NCBI GenBank assembly: GCA_902542325.1
Contig: CACBUE010000001.1
Coordinates: 62,001 to 126,000 of the forward strand
Direction of reading: 5' to 3'
Length of the DNA: 64,000 bases
DNA from: an uncultured SAR86 cluster bacterium
Lineage (GTDB): Bacteria; Pseudomonadota; Gammaproteobacteria; Magnimaribacterales; Magnimaribacteraceae
The notes under the pieces were generated by a model, which worked only from the letters and a program-made list of their open reading frames with translations, ran no database searches and was not told the DNA's origin. Each line of letters begins with the position of its first letter. The first letter of the stretch is position 1. Position numbers and translations under genes: made by a program. Of the stretch, positions 51,934 to 61,731 are shown piece by piece.

Positions 51934-52974
51934 GTGGAGTATAGAAAATTAGGAAATACTGATCTAGATGTAAGCGTTATTTGTCTGGGTACCATGACTT
52001 GGGGGGAACAGAATACTTTTGAGGAAGGATATGAGCAGATGGATTATGCCGTTGAGCAAGGAGTCAACTTCTTTGATACCGCTGAACTCTATCCAATACC
52101 ACCTAAACCTGATACACAAGGCAAGACCGAAGAGTGTATAGGAAATTGGTTTAAGAGAACCGGAAAGAGGGAAGAGATAATTCTTGCTTCTAAAGTAGCT
52201 GGAAGGGCACCTATGAATTGGCTTAGAGGAGACTGGACACTTCTGGATAGAGAGAATATTGAAAGTGCAATAGATTCAAGCCTCAAAAGACTACAAACTG
52301 ATTATATTGATTTATATCAATTGCATTGGCCTGACAGAAGAATGAGTATGTTTGGTGCTGATGGATTAGGTTATAAGCATTATGAAGCTGAAACAGTTCC
52401 AATACTGGAAACATTGAAAGTACTCTCGGAATTAGTAGATTCCGGAAAAATTAGATATCTTGGCTTATCAAATGAGACACCATGGGGCCTCTCGGAATTT
52501 ATCAAATTTTCAGAAATGTATGATTTACCAAGAGTTGTATCAGTTCAGAATGCTTACAATTTTTTAAACCGATCTTACGAGATTGGTATGTCTGAGTTTC
52601 ATCATAGATCACAAGTAGGTCTTCTAGCTTATTCCCCTTTAGCACAAGGCTATTTGTCAGGAAAGTATATTGATGGTGCTAGACCTGAAGGAGCCCGAAC
52701 TACCTTATTTGAAAGAGGTGATCGGTATGAGGTTCCCGGTGCAAATGAGGCGGTTAAATCCTATGTCAATTATGCTCATTCGATAAATATGGATCCATCA
52801 GTGATGGCTAATTCTTTTGTAAATTCAAGAGATTTTGTAACTTCTAATATCATCGGCGCAACCACTATGGAGCAGCTAAAGCTAGCTATTGGAAGTATTG
52901 ATGTGAAATTATCCGATGAAGATTTAGAGCAAATATCTTTGATACATAGAAAAAATCCTAATATATGTCCTTGA
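51934..52974 (+). CDS. tas: aldo-keto reductase, Tas-like
   Basis: 346 residues, the length of E. coli Tas. GTG start with TAAGGAGAGAAG upstream. It opens YRKLGNTDLDVSVICLGTMTWGEQNT; the active site is FFDTAELYPIPPKPDTQG (Asp, Tyr), ILASKVAG (Lys) and LYQLHWPDRR (His). The C-terminal NADPH site has IIGATTMEQL. Physiological substrate unknown. The next gene starts inside its last codons. Confidence 0.92.
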   Translation: MEYRKLGNTDLDVSVICLGTMTWGEQNTFEEGYEQMDYAVEQGVNFFDTAELYPIPPKPDTQGKTEECIGNWFKRTGKREEIILASKVAGRAPMNWLRGDWTLLDRENIESAIDSSLKRLQTDYIDLYQLHWPDRRMSMFGADGLGYKHYEAETVPILETLKVLSELVDSGKIRYLGLSNETPWGLSEFIKFSEMYDLPRVVSVQNAYNFLNRSYEIGMSEFHHRSQVGLLAYSPLAQGYLSGKYIDGARPEGARTTLFERGDRYEVPGANEAVKSYVNYAHSINMDPSVMANSFVNSRDFVTSNIIGATTMEQLKLAIGSIDVKLSDEDLEQISLIHRKNPNICP

Positions 52975-53435
52975 ACTCTGAAAATTTAGATTTACAGAGT
53001 TTTTGGAAATCTTTTGATGAGCTTTCAAAGTTAGAACTTTATGAGGTTCTAAGTTTTCGACAATCCATATTTGTTGTAGAGCAGAAATCTTGGTATCAGG
53101 ATGCAGATGGATTAGATAAAATTAGCGAGCATCTTCTTTTAAAAAAGGATAAACATTTAGTTGGTTACTTAAGGTTAACTCCTCCTGGAATTAAGTACAA
53201 AACACCATCTATAGGACGTATTGCTGTAATTGAAAATCTGAGAGGTCTCAGCATCGGTTCAAGATTAGTTGATGAAGGCCTAAAGAGAAGTTTAGAAAAT
53301 TATATGACTGATAAATCAACTATTTCTGCTCAAGAATATTTGATTAAATTTTATGAAGGTCACGGCTTTAAAGTGTCTGGCGACGTGTACGATGAAGATG
53401 GAATTCCTCACATTCAAATGATAAAGAATGGATAA
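52965..53435 (+). CDS. elaA: ElaA-like GNAT acetyltransferase
   Basis: 156 residues. LYEVLSFRQSIFVVEQKSWYQDADGLD matches the ElaA N-terminus, and IGRIAVIENLRGLSIGSRLV is the acetyl-CoA pocket. The ending AQEYLIKFYEGHGF and YDEDGIPHIQM also matches ElaA. Overlaps the Tas-like gene by 10 bases and the next gene by eight, so this is a coupled group. Confidence 0.88.
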   Translation: MSLNSENLDLQSFWKSFDELSKLELYEVLSFRQSIFVVEQKSWYQDADGLDKISEHLLLKKDKHLVGYLRLTPPGIKYKTPSIGRIAVIENLRGLSIGSRLVDEGLKRSLENYMTDKSTISAQEYLIKFYEGHGFKVSGDVYDEDGIPHIQMIKNG

Positions 53436-54285
53436 AGAAAAGCTTTATACCTTAATTTTGTCCGTCGGCTTAATTATTGGAGCTTTACTGGCAGGACTTT
53501 CTATTATTCAAGAATCTAATATTACAAATTTTAAATATGCTGCGAAAATTGAAGATACTTCCATCTCTATGGACAAATATCTAGTTCAACTTGAGGGTCT
53601 TGCAAAAGACAAGAAATCTCCCATATCGCAAAAAGATAAAGAATATGTTCTTGAGCGAATGATAGAAGAGGAACTTTTAATTAAAAGGGCTTTAGACCTT
53701 GGAATGCTTGAAAATAATCCCATAGCAAGAGGAACAATTGTTCAGCAGATGATAAAGACTATCATTGCAGAAAATATGAGATACGAAGTATCTGATAAAG
53801 AATTAAATGAATTTTTTGAAGAGAATATAGGGTTTTTCACCAAATCATCAAGGTTAAGAATTCAACAACTTTATTTCTCTGATGAAGGGACCGAAAACTC
53901 ATCCTTTGAAGATGCAAATCGAGCTTATGACCTTTTAATTTCTGGTAGCAGCTTCGTTGAGGTATCCAATTTAGGGAGTGACTCTGCCTTAAAAATTCCG
54001 AATAGTTTAATGACATTATCAAAAGTAAGAGAGTACATTGGCCCTAGCCTCATGAATTTAGCTAGGAATTTACAACCTGGTACATTCAGTCAACCAATCA
54101 AGGTTCCTGGCGGCCATAAAATAATTTTCTTATTGGAAAAGGAGATGCCTGAACAGCCAAACTTAGATCAAGTTAGAGATGTTGTTTTGGCAGAATATTC
54201 AAAAAGGAGAGATGATAATTCCTTGAGAGAATATCTAGAGAATCTCAAGAATTGGTACGATATTTCAAGGAACTTACCTGAATAA
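53428..54285 (+). CDS. membrane-anchored parvulin-like peptidyl-prolyl isomerase
   Basis: 285 residues. One N-terminal membrane segment (about 8-28) is uncleaved in appearance, followed by a helical SurA/PrsA-type region (MIEEELLIKRALDLGMLENN). A divergent rotamase-like domain (about 125-240; LRIQQLYFSDEG, GHKIIFLLEKEMPEQP) comes last. It faces the periplasm. The next gene, a HupE/UreJ protein, follows with no gap, and this pairing is seen in other Proteobacteria. Confidence 0.72.
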   Translation: MDKEKLYTLILSVGLIIGALLAGLSIIQESNITNFKYAAKIEDTSISMDKYLVQLEGLAKDKKSPISQKDKEYVLERMIEEELLIKRALDLGMLENNPIARGTIVQQMIKTIIAENMRYEVSDKELNEFFEENIGFFTKSSRLRIQQLYFSDEGTENSSFEDANRAYDLLISGSSFVEVSNLGSDSALKIPNSLMTLSKVREYIGPSLMNLARNLQPGTFSQPIKVPGGHKIIFLLEKEMPEQPNLDQVRDVVLAEYSKRRDDNSLREYLENLKNWYDISRNLPE

Positions 54286-55476
54286 ATGTCGAAACTTTTA
54301 TCAATAGGTTTAATAACTTGTCTATTAAGTACAGTATTATTCTCACATCAAAGAAGTGAGTCTTATTCTAAGATAAATATAGACTCTACTGCTGAATCAA
54401 AATCTATTGAAGTAGAATTTAGTATTCAAACATCAGTATTGCAAAGACTAAATTTAAATTTTACCGAAAACTGGGATGAAGAACTTACAAATAAAGTTAT
54501 AGGTAATTTTAATTTTAACAAAAATTGCAATATCTCAAGTAAACCTTTTTTGAAAAATTCTTTTTCTACCGGTTACTTAACTTTACTCTGGACGATGGAG
54601 TGTGAACTTGAAGAATCCAAAATAAATTTTGAGCTCTTTTTTGATGAAGATCCGACTCATACTCATATATCCACTTTTTTTATTAATTCTGTAGCTAGTC
54701 CTGAAAATGTTTTCACATCCTCTAGAAGGGAGTGGAAAGAAACTGACAATGAATCTAAAAGTGAATCAAGATTTGATTCTTTTAGAGATTATCTCGAACT
54801 TGGATTTAATCATATATTGTCTGGATATGACCATTTAGCATTCTTACTTGCAATATTAATTCTAGGTTTTACCTTAAAGAATTTAATCATAGTAATTACG
54901 GGTTTTACAATTGGCCATAGCATCACTCTCGCGTTAGGGGCTTTGGGTCTAGTTACACCTTCCTCGCAATTTGTTGAAGCTTTAATTGGATACTCAATAG
55001 TCATTATAGCTGTTGAGTGTATTGCTTCAATTACCCATAACCACAGCCTATATGGAAGATTGTTGATTTATTTTTCTTCATCACTAGTCATCTTTATGGC
55101 TTTTTTTGGATTACAAAAATTCATAATTGGCTTAGTAGGTATAAGCATATTTTCTTTTTGTTACTTAAATCTTGTAAGAAGGCATCCAGGCTCTTCAATA
55201 ACCTTACTTGTAACTTCTTTTTTCGGACTAATACATGGATTTGGGTTTGCTGGAAATTTATCGACTGTCGGTTTGATGGAAGGTAGGTTTTTACCTGCGA
55301 TCGCAGGCTTTAATATCGGAGTTGAGCTCGGACAAATTATGATAGTTTTAATTGTTTATCTTATTTTTTCTCAGATAACTAAGTTCATTAGAGAAAGTAT
55401 AAACACAGCAAGGGTTTGTGCTGCGTCAGCCTTGTCCTGTTTAGGAACATATTGGTTTTTGGAAAGGTTATTTTAG
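54286..55476 (+). CDS. HupE/UreJ family membrane protein
   Basis: 396 residues. A signal peptide (about 1-20) and a periplasmic domain (about 21-165) precede six or seven membrane segments with YLELGFNHILSGYDHLAFLLAIL, GFTIGHSITLALGALG, GLIHGFGFAGNL and GFNIGVELGQIM. These blocks with conserved His and Asp define HupE/UreJ_2. Relatives are proposed metal (nickel) permeases, but no hydrogenase or urease is near, so the substrate is unknown. Confidence 0.85.
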   Translation: MSKLLSIGLITCLLSTVLFSHQRSESYSKINIDSTAESKSIEVEFSIQTSVLQRLNLNFTENWDEELTNKVIGNFNFNKNCNISSKPFLKNSFSTGYLTLLWTMECELEESKINFELFFDEDPTHTHISTFFINSVASPENVFTSSRREWKETDNESKSESRFDSFRDYLELGFNHILSGYDHLAFLLAILILGFTLKNLIIVITGFTIGHSITLALGALGLVTPSSQFVEALIGYSIVIIAVECIASITHNHSLYGRLLIYFSSSLVIFMAFFGLQKFIIGLVGISIFSFCYLNLVRRHPGSSITLLVTSFFGLIHGFGFAGNLSTVGLMEGRFLPAIAGFNIGVELGQIMIVLIVYLIFSQITKFIRESINTARVCAASALSCLGTYWFLERLF

Positions 55477-55859
55477 ATTATTCTGATATTTTCAGCTTGA
55501 GGCCCTTTTTCTGTTTCCTCAACTGAAAATCTTACCCTAGTATTTTCTATGAGTTTCCTCCTGTCTTGATTTTGAACAGCCCTAAGATGAACGAATAAAT
55601 CCCCACCTTTGTCTCGAATCAAAAACCCATATCCTTTGCTTGGGTCAAACCATTTTATGGTTCCTGTTTCGCCTCTAAAATTTCTCTTTATTTTTCTTCC
55701 ATATATAAAACCAATGATCGAAAGAAATCCAATGCTCCAGAACGTCACAAGAGCTTGGTACATAAGACTACTCGCAAAAGTAAGACCCCCAATAGAGATA
55801 ATTAACCCAGTGAATAAACTAGAAATAATGAAGCTTGTTATTAGAGCTCTAAAAAACAT
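55473..55859 (-). CDS. membrane-tethered cold-shock domain protein
   Basis: 128 residues. Two hydrophobic segments (about 5-55) are followed by a basic stretch (GRKIKRNFRGE) and a cold-shock domain (about 64-128) with the RNP1-like KGYGFLIRDKGGDLFVH and the start GTIKWFDPSKG. The domain would lie in the cytoplasm if the basic linker follows the positive-inside rule. The order is membrane first, the reverse of CSD-DUF1294 proteins. Function unknown; possibly RNA binding at the membrane. Confidence 0.8.
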   Translation of the reverse strand: MFFRALITSFIISSLFTGLIISIGGLTFASSLMYQALVTFWSIGFLSIIGFIYGRKIKRNFRGETGTIKWFDPSKGYGFLIRDKGGDLFVHLRAVQNQDRRKLIENTRVRFSVEETEKGPQAENIRII

Positions 55860-55893
55860 TTGTTAAATTATAACCAAAATGATTTCATAAACC

Positions 55894-58641
55894 CTAAATC
55901 ATTTTTTTAATTTCATCCATTTGAAAGTCAAGATTTTCTAGTTCTTTAGATAAAACAGAAAATCTATCTTTTTGAGATTCCACTAGATCTTTTGGAGCAT
56001 TTTCAACAAAGCTCTTATTAGAAAGTTTACTACCTAGCATTTCCTTTTCTTGAATAAGTTTAGATATTTTCTTATCGAGCCTTTGCATTTCTTCCTTTGC
56101 ATCAATGAGTCCTTCAAGAGGTATCATTACTTTTAGATTGTCTCGCGTAAACATTGATGAGGGAATATCCTGAGAACTTTCTTCGGCCCAAATAATATCT
56201 TTGAGACCACATAGCTTTTCTATGTAACTACTAATTTGATTTAAGTTTTCTTTATCTAATTCATCTCCTCCCTTAAAGATTGAAGAAATTTTAATTGAAG
56301 GTTTGATAAGAAGCTCGCCACGTATATTTCTTATCCCAGATACAATATCTTTTAGCCACTCTACTGATTGGTAGTCTTGTTCCGAAGTATTTTCAGAACC
56401 TACGGGGTATTCAGATATCATTATGCTTTCATGGGTTGAATTATGATGTGCCTGAAATTGTTTCCAAATTTCTTCTGTTATGAAAGGCATGATTGGATGT
56501 GCAAGTCTTAGGGTTTTTTCAAGAATATCAACCAAAGACCTAACAATCTCTGCTTTATTCACGTCATCTTTTCTAAGACTTATTTTCTGAAGCTCTATGA
56601 ACCAATCACAAAATTCGTACCATATAAATTCATAGAGTGCTTTAGTAGCCAAATCAAATCTAAATTCATTCATTGACTGGTCAACTTTCTCTACAGTTTG
56701 ATTGAATTTATAGTCGATCCAGGCATCAATTGAAGTTTCACTTCTCTTTTTGGAAATACCATAGTTATCAATATTTAAATCTATAAATCTGGCTGCATTC
56801 CAAAGCTTATTACAAAAGTTTCTGTAACCTTCTACTCTTTTAATATCAAAATTAATATCCCTCCCGCCTGACGCTAGCGAGCAAAAAGTTAGTCTCAATG
56901 CGTCAGTTCCATAAGCTTCGATACCATTCGGAAATTCTTTTTTGGTTTGTTTTATGATTCGATCTTTCATTTTTGGTTGCATCAAGCCTTCAGTTCTCTT
57001 ATCAATTAAGTCATCTAGGTTAATTCCATCTATGATATCCAAAGGATCCAAGGTATTACCTTTAGATTTAGACATCTTCTGGCCTTCTGAATCTTTTATA
57101 AGACCATGAATCAATATTTTCTTGAAGGGTACTTCGTTTATGAAATGAGTAGTCATCATTATCATTCTTGCTACCCAAAAGAAAATGATATCAAACCCTG
57201 TCACTAAAACACTTGTAGGATGATATCTTGAAAGTAAGTTCTCTTTTTTTGGCCAGCCAAGAGTTGAAAACGTCCACAAAGCAGAAGAAAACCAAGTATC
57301 CAGAACATCCTCGTCTTGTTTCAGTTCAATATTATCAAGATTATATTTTTCTCTAACGGCTTTCTCAGATTCCCCAACATACAAATTATCATCTTTATCA
57401 AACCAGGCTGGTATTCTATGTCCCCACCACAACTGCCTACTGATACACCAATCTTGTATATCATTCATCCAAGCAAAATAGGTATTTTCCCAGTTCTTAG
57501 GTATAAACTCTGTCTCATTTTTCTTTACGACTCTGATAGCTTCTTCAGAAAGTTTTTCAACATTAACGAACCACTGATTAGTCAACAAAGGTTGAAGGAT
57601 AGAATTACTCCTTTCACTCCTTGGGATCTGGACTTTATAAGGCTCAGTCTTGTTCAGTTGACCAATTGTATTAAGTTCTTCTAGTATAAGTTCTCTTGCC
57701 TCTTCAATATTTAAGTTTTGATATTTATCTGGAACTTTGTCATTTAGAGTGCCATCAAAATTCAAGATATTGATTATTTTAAGTCCGTGCCTTTTACCCA
57801 TCTCAAAATCATTGAAATCATGTGCAGGCGTAATCTTCACACAACCAGTACCAAATTCTGATTCAACATAATTATCAGCAATGATAGGTATTTCTCTATT
57901 CACAATTGGCAAAAGTGCCATTTTTCCTATCTGTCCCTTATACCTTTCATCCTCAGGATTAACTGCTAGGGCTGTATCTCCAAGCAATGTTTCCGGTCTA
58001 GTTGTTGCAACGGTTAATTTTTCATTATCTGAAGTAAAGTAATCTATATACCAAAGAGATCCATTTTCTTCTTCAGAAGAAACTTCAAGATCTGACAAAG
58101 CAGTCTCAAGAACTGTATCCCAATTGACCAATCTTTCTCCTTTATAAATCAATCCTTGGTTATAAAGTTCTATGAATACCTCCTTGACTGCCATGCTTAA
58201 ATCATCACTCATGGTGAAGGCTTCTCTTGACCAGTCTACCGAAGCGCCTAGTCTTCTTAGTTGTTGTGTTATTTTATTTCCTGATTTTTCCTTCCAAAGC
58301 CATACTTTTTTTTCAAATTCATCTCTACCGATCTTCTCTCTAGACAATCCTTCCGCCTCAAGTTGTCTTTCTACAACCATTTGAGTTGCTATTCCGGCAT
58401 GATCTACGCCAACTTGCCAGAGTGTATCGAATCCCGACATTCTTTTATGGCGAATAAGTGCATCCATTAGAGTATTTTGAAACCCGTGACCCATGTGAAG
58501 TGTTCCAGTAACATTGGGTGGAGGAATCATGATGCAGAAGGATTCTTTTGATTCATCAGGTTGAGCTTTAAAGAAGTCTGATTTTTCCCAATTCTCGTAA
58601 ATTTCTGTTTCAGTAGAACTCGGCTCGTAGTTTTTTTTCAT
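55894..58641 (-). CDS. valS: valyl-tRNA synthetase
   Basis: 915 residues from the ATG at 58641 (MKKNYEPSSTETEIYENWEK); the track start 17 codons earlier lies in holC. Class I synthetase: HIGH box as NVTGTLHMGHGFQN, KMSKS as GQKMSKSKGNTLD. The editing domain has TTRPETLLGDTALAVNPED. The C-terminal coiled coil (about 850-915) is present. The start overlaps the holC stop as ATGA. Confidence 0.97.
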   Translation of the reverse strand: MKKNYEPSSTETEIYENWEKSDFFKAQPDESKESFCIMIPPPNVTGTLHMGHGFQNTLMDALIRHKRMSGFDTLWQVGVDHAGIATQMVVERQLEAEGLSREKIGRDEFEKKVWLWKEKSGNKITQQLRRLGASVDWSREAFTMSDDLSMAVKEVFIELYNQGLIYKGERLVNWDTVLETALSDLEVSSEEENGSLWYIDYFTSDNEKLTVATTRPETLLGDTALAVNPEDERYKGQIGKMALLPIVNREIPIIADNYVESEFGTGCVKITPAHDFNDFEMGKRHGLKIINILNFDGTLNDKVPDKYQNLNIEEARELILEELNTIGQLNKTEPYKVQIPRSERSNSILQPLLTNQWFVNVEKLSEEAIRVVKKNETEFIPKNWENTYFAWMNDIQDWCISRQLWWGHRIPAWFDKDDNLYVGESEKAVREKYNLDNIELKQDEDVLDTWFSSALWTFSTLGWPKKENLLSRYHPTSVLVTGFDIIFFWVARMIMMTTHFINEVPFKKILIHGLIKDSEGQKMSKSKGNTLDPLDIIDGINLDDLIDKRTEGLMQPKMKDRIIKQTKKEFPNGIEAYGTDALRLTFCSLASGGRDINFDIKRVEGYRNFCNKLWNAARFIDLNIDNYGISKKRSETSIDAWIDYKFNQTVEKVDQSMNEFRFDLATKALYEFIWYEFCDWFIELQKISLRKDDVNKAEIVRSLVDILEKTLRLAHPIMPFITEEIWKQFQAHHNSTHESIMISEYPVGSENTSEQDYQSVEWLKDIVSGIRNIRGELLIKPSIKISSIFKGGDELDKENLNQISSYIEKLCGLKDIIWAEESSQDIPSSMFTRDNLKVMIPLEGLIDAKEEMQRLDKKISKLIQEKEMLGSKLSNKSFVENAPKDLVESQKDRFSVLSKELENLDFQMDEIKKMI

Positions 58642-59081
58642 ATTGACTCTACGAATTTTGTCTTTAATCCGAGATCTTTGCATTTGGACCACGTATTCGC
58701 TGCTCTCTCTCTGAGATCGGCACCATCCATAATTACTAGCTGTATAAAATTTTTATATCCATCTAAGTTTTTCGGTATATCTGGAGATAGATTAAGAATC
58801 AAATCAGAACCTAAAACGAACTTAGTTCCAGGATAACCAATATTTATAAGATCATCTGTTTTATTAGTAACTAGATTGTGAGAAATTAGTCCATATTCAG
58901 GTTCATTCCATAACCTCTCATCTAAATAATTAGCGTCATTTATATCAATACAAAAGACATCTATTTTATTAGCACGAATTTGATCTATGCCGCCCGTAAT
59001 TAATTTACTAATTAGAGAGCTAGTGAAGTCCAAAGCTTCTTCCATGTTTTTGCCAGAAGCCATAAAAGTAGCTTCTACCAT
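58638..59081 (-). CDS. holC: DNA polymerase III chi subunit
   Basis: 147 residues (E. coli 147). Chi binds SSB's acidic tail and, through psi, the clamp loader. It shows RLWNEPEYGLISHNLV, the DERLW-PEYGLIPH-type block, and a Rossmann-like fold. The pepA-holC-valS order matches E. coli. The N-terminus is divergent from E. coli chi, so identification rests on the middle block and the context. Confidence 0.88.
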   Translation of the reverse strand: MVEATFMASGKNMEEALDFTSSLISKLITGGIDQIRANKIDVFCIDINDANYLDERLWNEPEYGLISHNLVTNKTDDLINIGYPGTKFVLGSDLILNLSPDIPKNLDGYKNFIQLVIMDGADLRERAANTWSKCKDLGLKTKFVESI

Positions 59082-59083
59082 TA

Positions 59084-60598
59084 CTAAGACTTATCAATGA
59101 GATATTGACTCAGGAGAGGCACAGGTCTGCCTGAACCGCCTTTTGCAGCTCCTTTATAACTAGCAGTTCCGGCCACATCGAGATGAGCCCATGGGTATTT
59201 CTCTGCAAATCTTGATAAAAAACATGCAGCGGTAATAGTACCAGCTCGACCACCTATGTTTGCGATATCTGCAAAATTACTATCCAAATCCTTTTGGTAA
59301 ACATCCCATAAGGGCAATTGCCAAGCTCTATCTGAAGCTTTTCGGCCAGCCTCCAATAATTCTTCTGCGAGTTTGTCATTATTAGACATTAGTCCAGATG
59401 TAGAATAACCCAATGCCATTATCACCGCACCGGTTAGTGTAGCAATGTCTACAACTGATCGGGGTTCAAATCTTTCAACATAAGTCAAAGCATCAGCTAA
59501 GACCAATCGTCCCTCAGCATCAGTATTTAATATTTCAACAGTCTTACCTGACATTGTGCGTACGACATCACCAGGCTTAGTGGCCTTGCTACCTGGCATA
59601 TTTTCTGCGCTTGCCACAACACCAACTATATTGATTGGAAGTTTAAGTTCTGAAACTACTTGCATAGTCGCTATAACACTCGCAGCACCACACATATCAA
59701 ATTTCATTTCATCCATGGTCGGAGGAGGTTTGAGGCTTATTCCTCCCGTATCAAAAGTAATACCCTTGCCAACAATCGCATATGGTTTATCGCCTTTTTT
59801 TCCGCCTTGATAATTCATTGAAATGAGTTTTGATTCTTGCGCACTTCCGTTTCCAACTGAAAGTAAACAATCCATACCCATTTTTTTCATCTCCTTTTCG
59901 CCATAAACCCTACAACTAAGTTTTTGATATTTATTGGCTGCAGATCTAGAACTAGTTGCCAAATAGGATGGAGTGCACACATTTCCAGGAAGATTTGCTA
60001 AATCTTTAGCTACATTCATTCCTTGTCCTATGACTTGCCCAGTTTTGAGCCCTTTGCGCAACTTAGCCACGCCTTGCTTTGAATCAATAACAATTGAGAC
60101 TTTTTTAAGGTAATTAATTTTTTTATTTTTCTTATTAAGTTTCGCGTCGTAGGTATAAGCCTTGCTTTCAACAGCGGTACCTATTTTCTGCAGCAAAGTC
60201 TCATCGGTATTTTCTTTAGATTCATGTTTCATAGAAGGTAATGAAACAATACCTGTTGAAGATTTTTTTGTAGTTAGACAAGTTGTTACAGACATTGCAA
60301 TCTTATCAATATCTTCACTGCTAAGACCTTTCGTCGGTTTACCACAACCAATTAAGAAAATTCTTTCAGCAGAAGTACCATCATTAGTTGCAATATAAGC
60401 TGTCTGACCCACTTTTGACTCAAACTCACCCCTTTTTATAAGCTTTTTAATACTACCTTGAGTTGCTTTATCAACTTTTTCTGCAATTGAATTTAATGTC
60501 CTTCCCTCGGAAACACCGACAACTAAAACATCGATTTTTGTTTTTAAAAGATTTTTTGATAGTTCTTGGTTAAGGCTTAGTGTGAGTCTTTTTTTCAT
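59084..60598 (-). CDS. pepA: leucyl aminopeptidase (cytosol aminopeptidase, M17)
   Basis: 504 residues from the ATG at 60598, preceded by AAAAGGAGACGTA; the track start is 17 codons too early. The N-terminal macro-like domain (about 1-170) precedes the catalytic domain with VGKGITFDTGGISLKPP (metal Lys, Asp), MKFDMCGAASV and the signature NTDAEGRLVLADAL. In E. coli PepA also binds DNA; that role cannot be judged here. Confidence 0.97.
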   Translation of the reverse strand: MKKRLTLSLNQELSKNLLKTKIDVLVVGVSEGRTLNSIAEKVDKATQGSIKKLIKRGEFESKVGQTAYIATNDGTSAERIFLIGCGKPTKGLSSEDIDKIAMSVTTCLTTKKSSTGIVSLPSMKHESKENTDETLLQKIGTAVESKAYTYDAKLNKKNKKINYLKKVSIVIDSKQGVAKLRKGLKTGQVIGQGMNVAKDLANLPGNVCTPSYLATSSRSAANKYQKLSCRVYGEKEMKKMGMDCLLSVGNGSAQESKLISMNYQGGKKGDKPYAIVGKGITFDTGGISLKPPPTMDEMKFDMCGAASVIATMQVVSELKLPINIVGVVASAENMPGSKATKPGDVVRTMSGKTVEILNTDAEGRLVLADALTYVERFEPRSVVDIATLTGAVIMALGYSTSGLMSNNDKLAEELLEAGRKASDRAWQLPLWDVYQKDLDSNFADIANIGGRAGTITAACFLSRFAEKYPWAHLDVAGTASYKGAAKGGSGRPVPLLSQYLIDKS

Positions 60599-60726
60599 TA
60601 CGTCTCCTTTTAAAAAAGATTGTTGTCGTACTATTTTATCAATAAACAATAAAAGTTATCTCCAAATAGAGAATATTCTTCTAATAAAGAGTAGGATTGA
60701 CTATATAGATTTTCAAATTCTTGTTT
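60599..60726. promoter_or_regulatory. divergent pepA-lptF intergenic region
   Basis: 128 AT-rich bases. They hold the pepA ribosome site and a TTGACTATATAG stretch near 60697 that could belong to lptF, but no pair of -35 and -10 boxes with correct spacing is convincing. Confidence 0.3.
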
Positions 60727-61731
60727 ATGATTTTAAATCGTTATTTTCTAAAGACTATTTTCTCATATACTCTGGCTATAAGCGTAGTCTTTATTCTCAT
60801 AATCGTATCTTCGAGGTCTATACAATACTTAGAACAAGCATCCAGAGGTGAAATAAATCCTCAAGTTGTTTTTTATATAGTCTTATATAGGCTTCCAGAA
60901 TTTTTAGAATTAATTTTGCCTCTAAGTTTTTTCATGTCTGTTGTTTTGACTATTGGAAAATTTAGCTCCGAAAGTGAACTTACGATCATGGAACAGCTTG
61001 GCTTAAGTAACGCAAGAATCTACTCACTATTGGCAATTCCTGCAGTATTGATAGCTTTGTTAATATTTTTCTTTTCTTTAGTGCTTAGTCCTGGATTAGA
61101 TATGCGGGTAAAGAGTTTACTTGAAGTTAAATCTCTAGAAGAAACCTTCGATGCTTTACTTCCAGGTGAATTTCACAAATTAAATGATTCTTATCTTATT
61201 TATGCGAAGGAAAAGCGAAATGACGGACTGAAGGATGTTTTTCTCCTTATGGAGGATTCCACTAGGGAATCAAGTTTGGCTATCGTAGCTGAGGAATTGA
61301 GCGCAAACAGGTCAGGAAATGGAGATTTGAATTTTGGTAAAGGGTTTTCATATTCCAAAGAAGAGCCTGACGAAATATTTTCAGTCAAGTTTGATAATCT
61401 GAAATTAAAAGCTGACTTCATGTCGAAAAATAGTGGAGAAGTAAATTTTAAGCTAAAGGATTCAGTAAATCCTTTGTTATGGTCGAGCTCTATAAGTTTT
61501 ATGACATTATTAAGTATTTTCATGGCTGTGCCATTATCAGAAAGATCTCCGCGTAAGGGCAGATACTCGAAAATACTTCCTAGCTTATTAATATTTTCAG
61601 CATACTTAGGGATTTTGTTGACATTCAAAGGTACAGAATCCTCTAATTTAATTTCAATTCTCTTGGTTCATTTGCTTTTTTTAGTTTTCTCTATTCTTTT
61701 GAATTTATATATGCACAAGATAAAATCATGA
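60727..61731 (+). CDS. lptF: LPS export permease LptF
   Basis: 334 residues from the ATG at 60727 (MILNRYFLKTIF, matching the E. coli start). Six membrane segments with a periplasmic beta-jellyroll between the third and fourth. LPLSFFMSVVLTIGKFSSESELTIMEQLGLS is the conserved LptF coupling region. With LptG and LptB it pulls LPS from the inner membrane. Overlaps lptG by four bases. Confidence 0.95.
   Translation: MILNRYFLKTIFSYTLAISVVFILIIVSSRSIQYLEQASRGEINPQVVFYIVLYRLPEFLELILPLSFFMSVVLTIGKFSSESELTIMEQLGLSNARIYSLLAIPAVLIALLIFFFSLVLSPGLDMRVKSLLEVKSLEETFDALLPGEFHKLNDSYLIYAKEKRNDGLKDVFLLMEDSTRESSLAIVAEELSANRSGNGDLNFGKGFSYSKEEPDEIFSVKFDNLKLKADFMSKNSGEVNFKLKDSVNPLLWSSSISFMTLLSIFMAVPLSERSPRKGRYSKILPSLLIFSAYLGILLTFKGTESSNLISILLVHLLFLVFSILLNLYMHKIKS

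Noticed and set aside
61200-61628. 142-residue minus-strand ORF inside lptF
   Set aside because: Fully inside an intact, well-supported gene, with no ribosome site and low-complexity Ser/Leu/Phe content.
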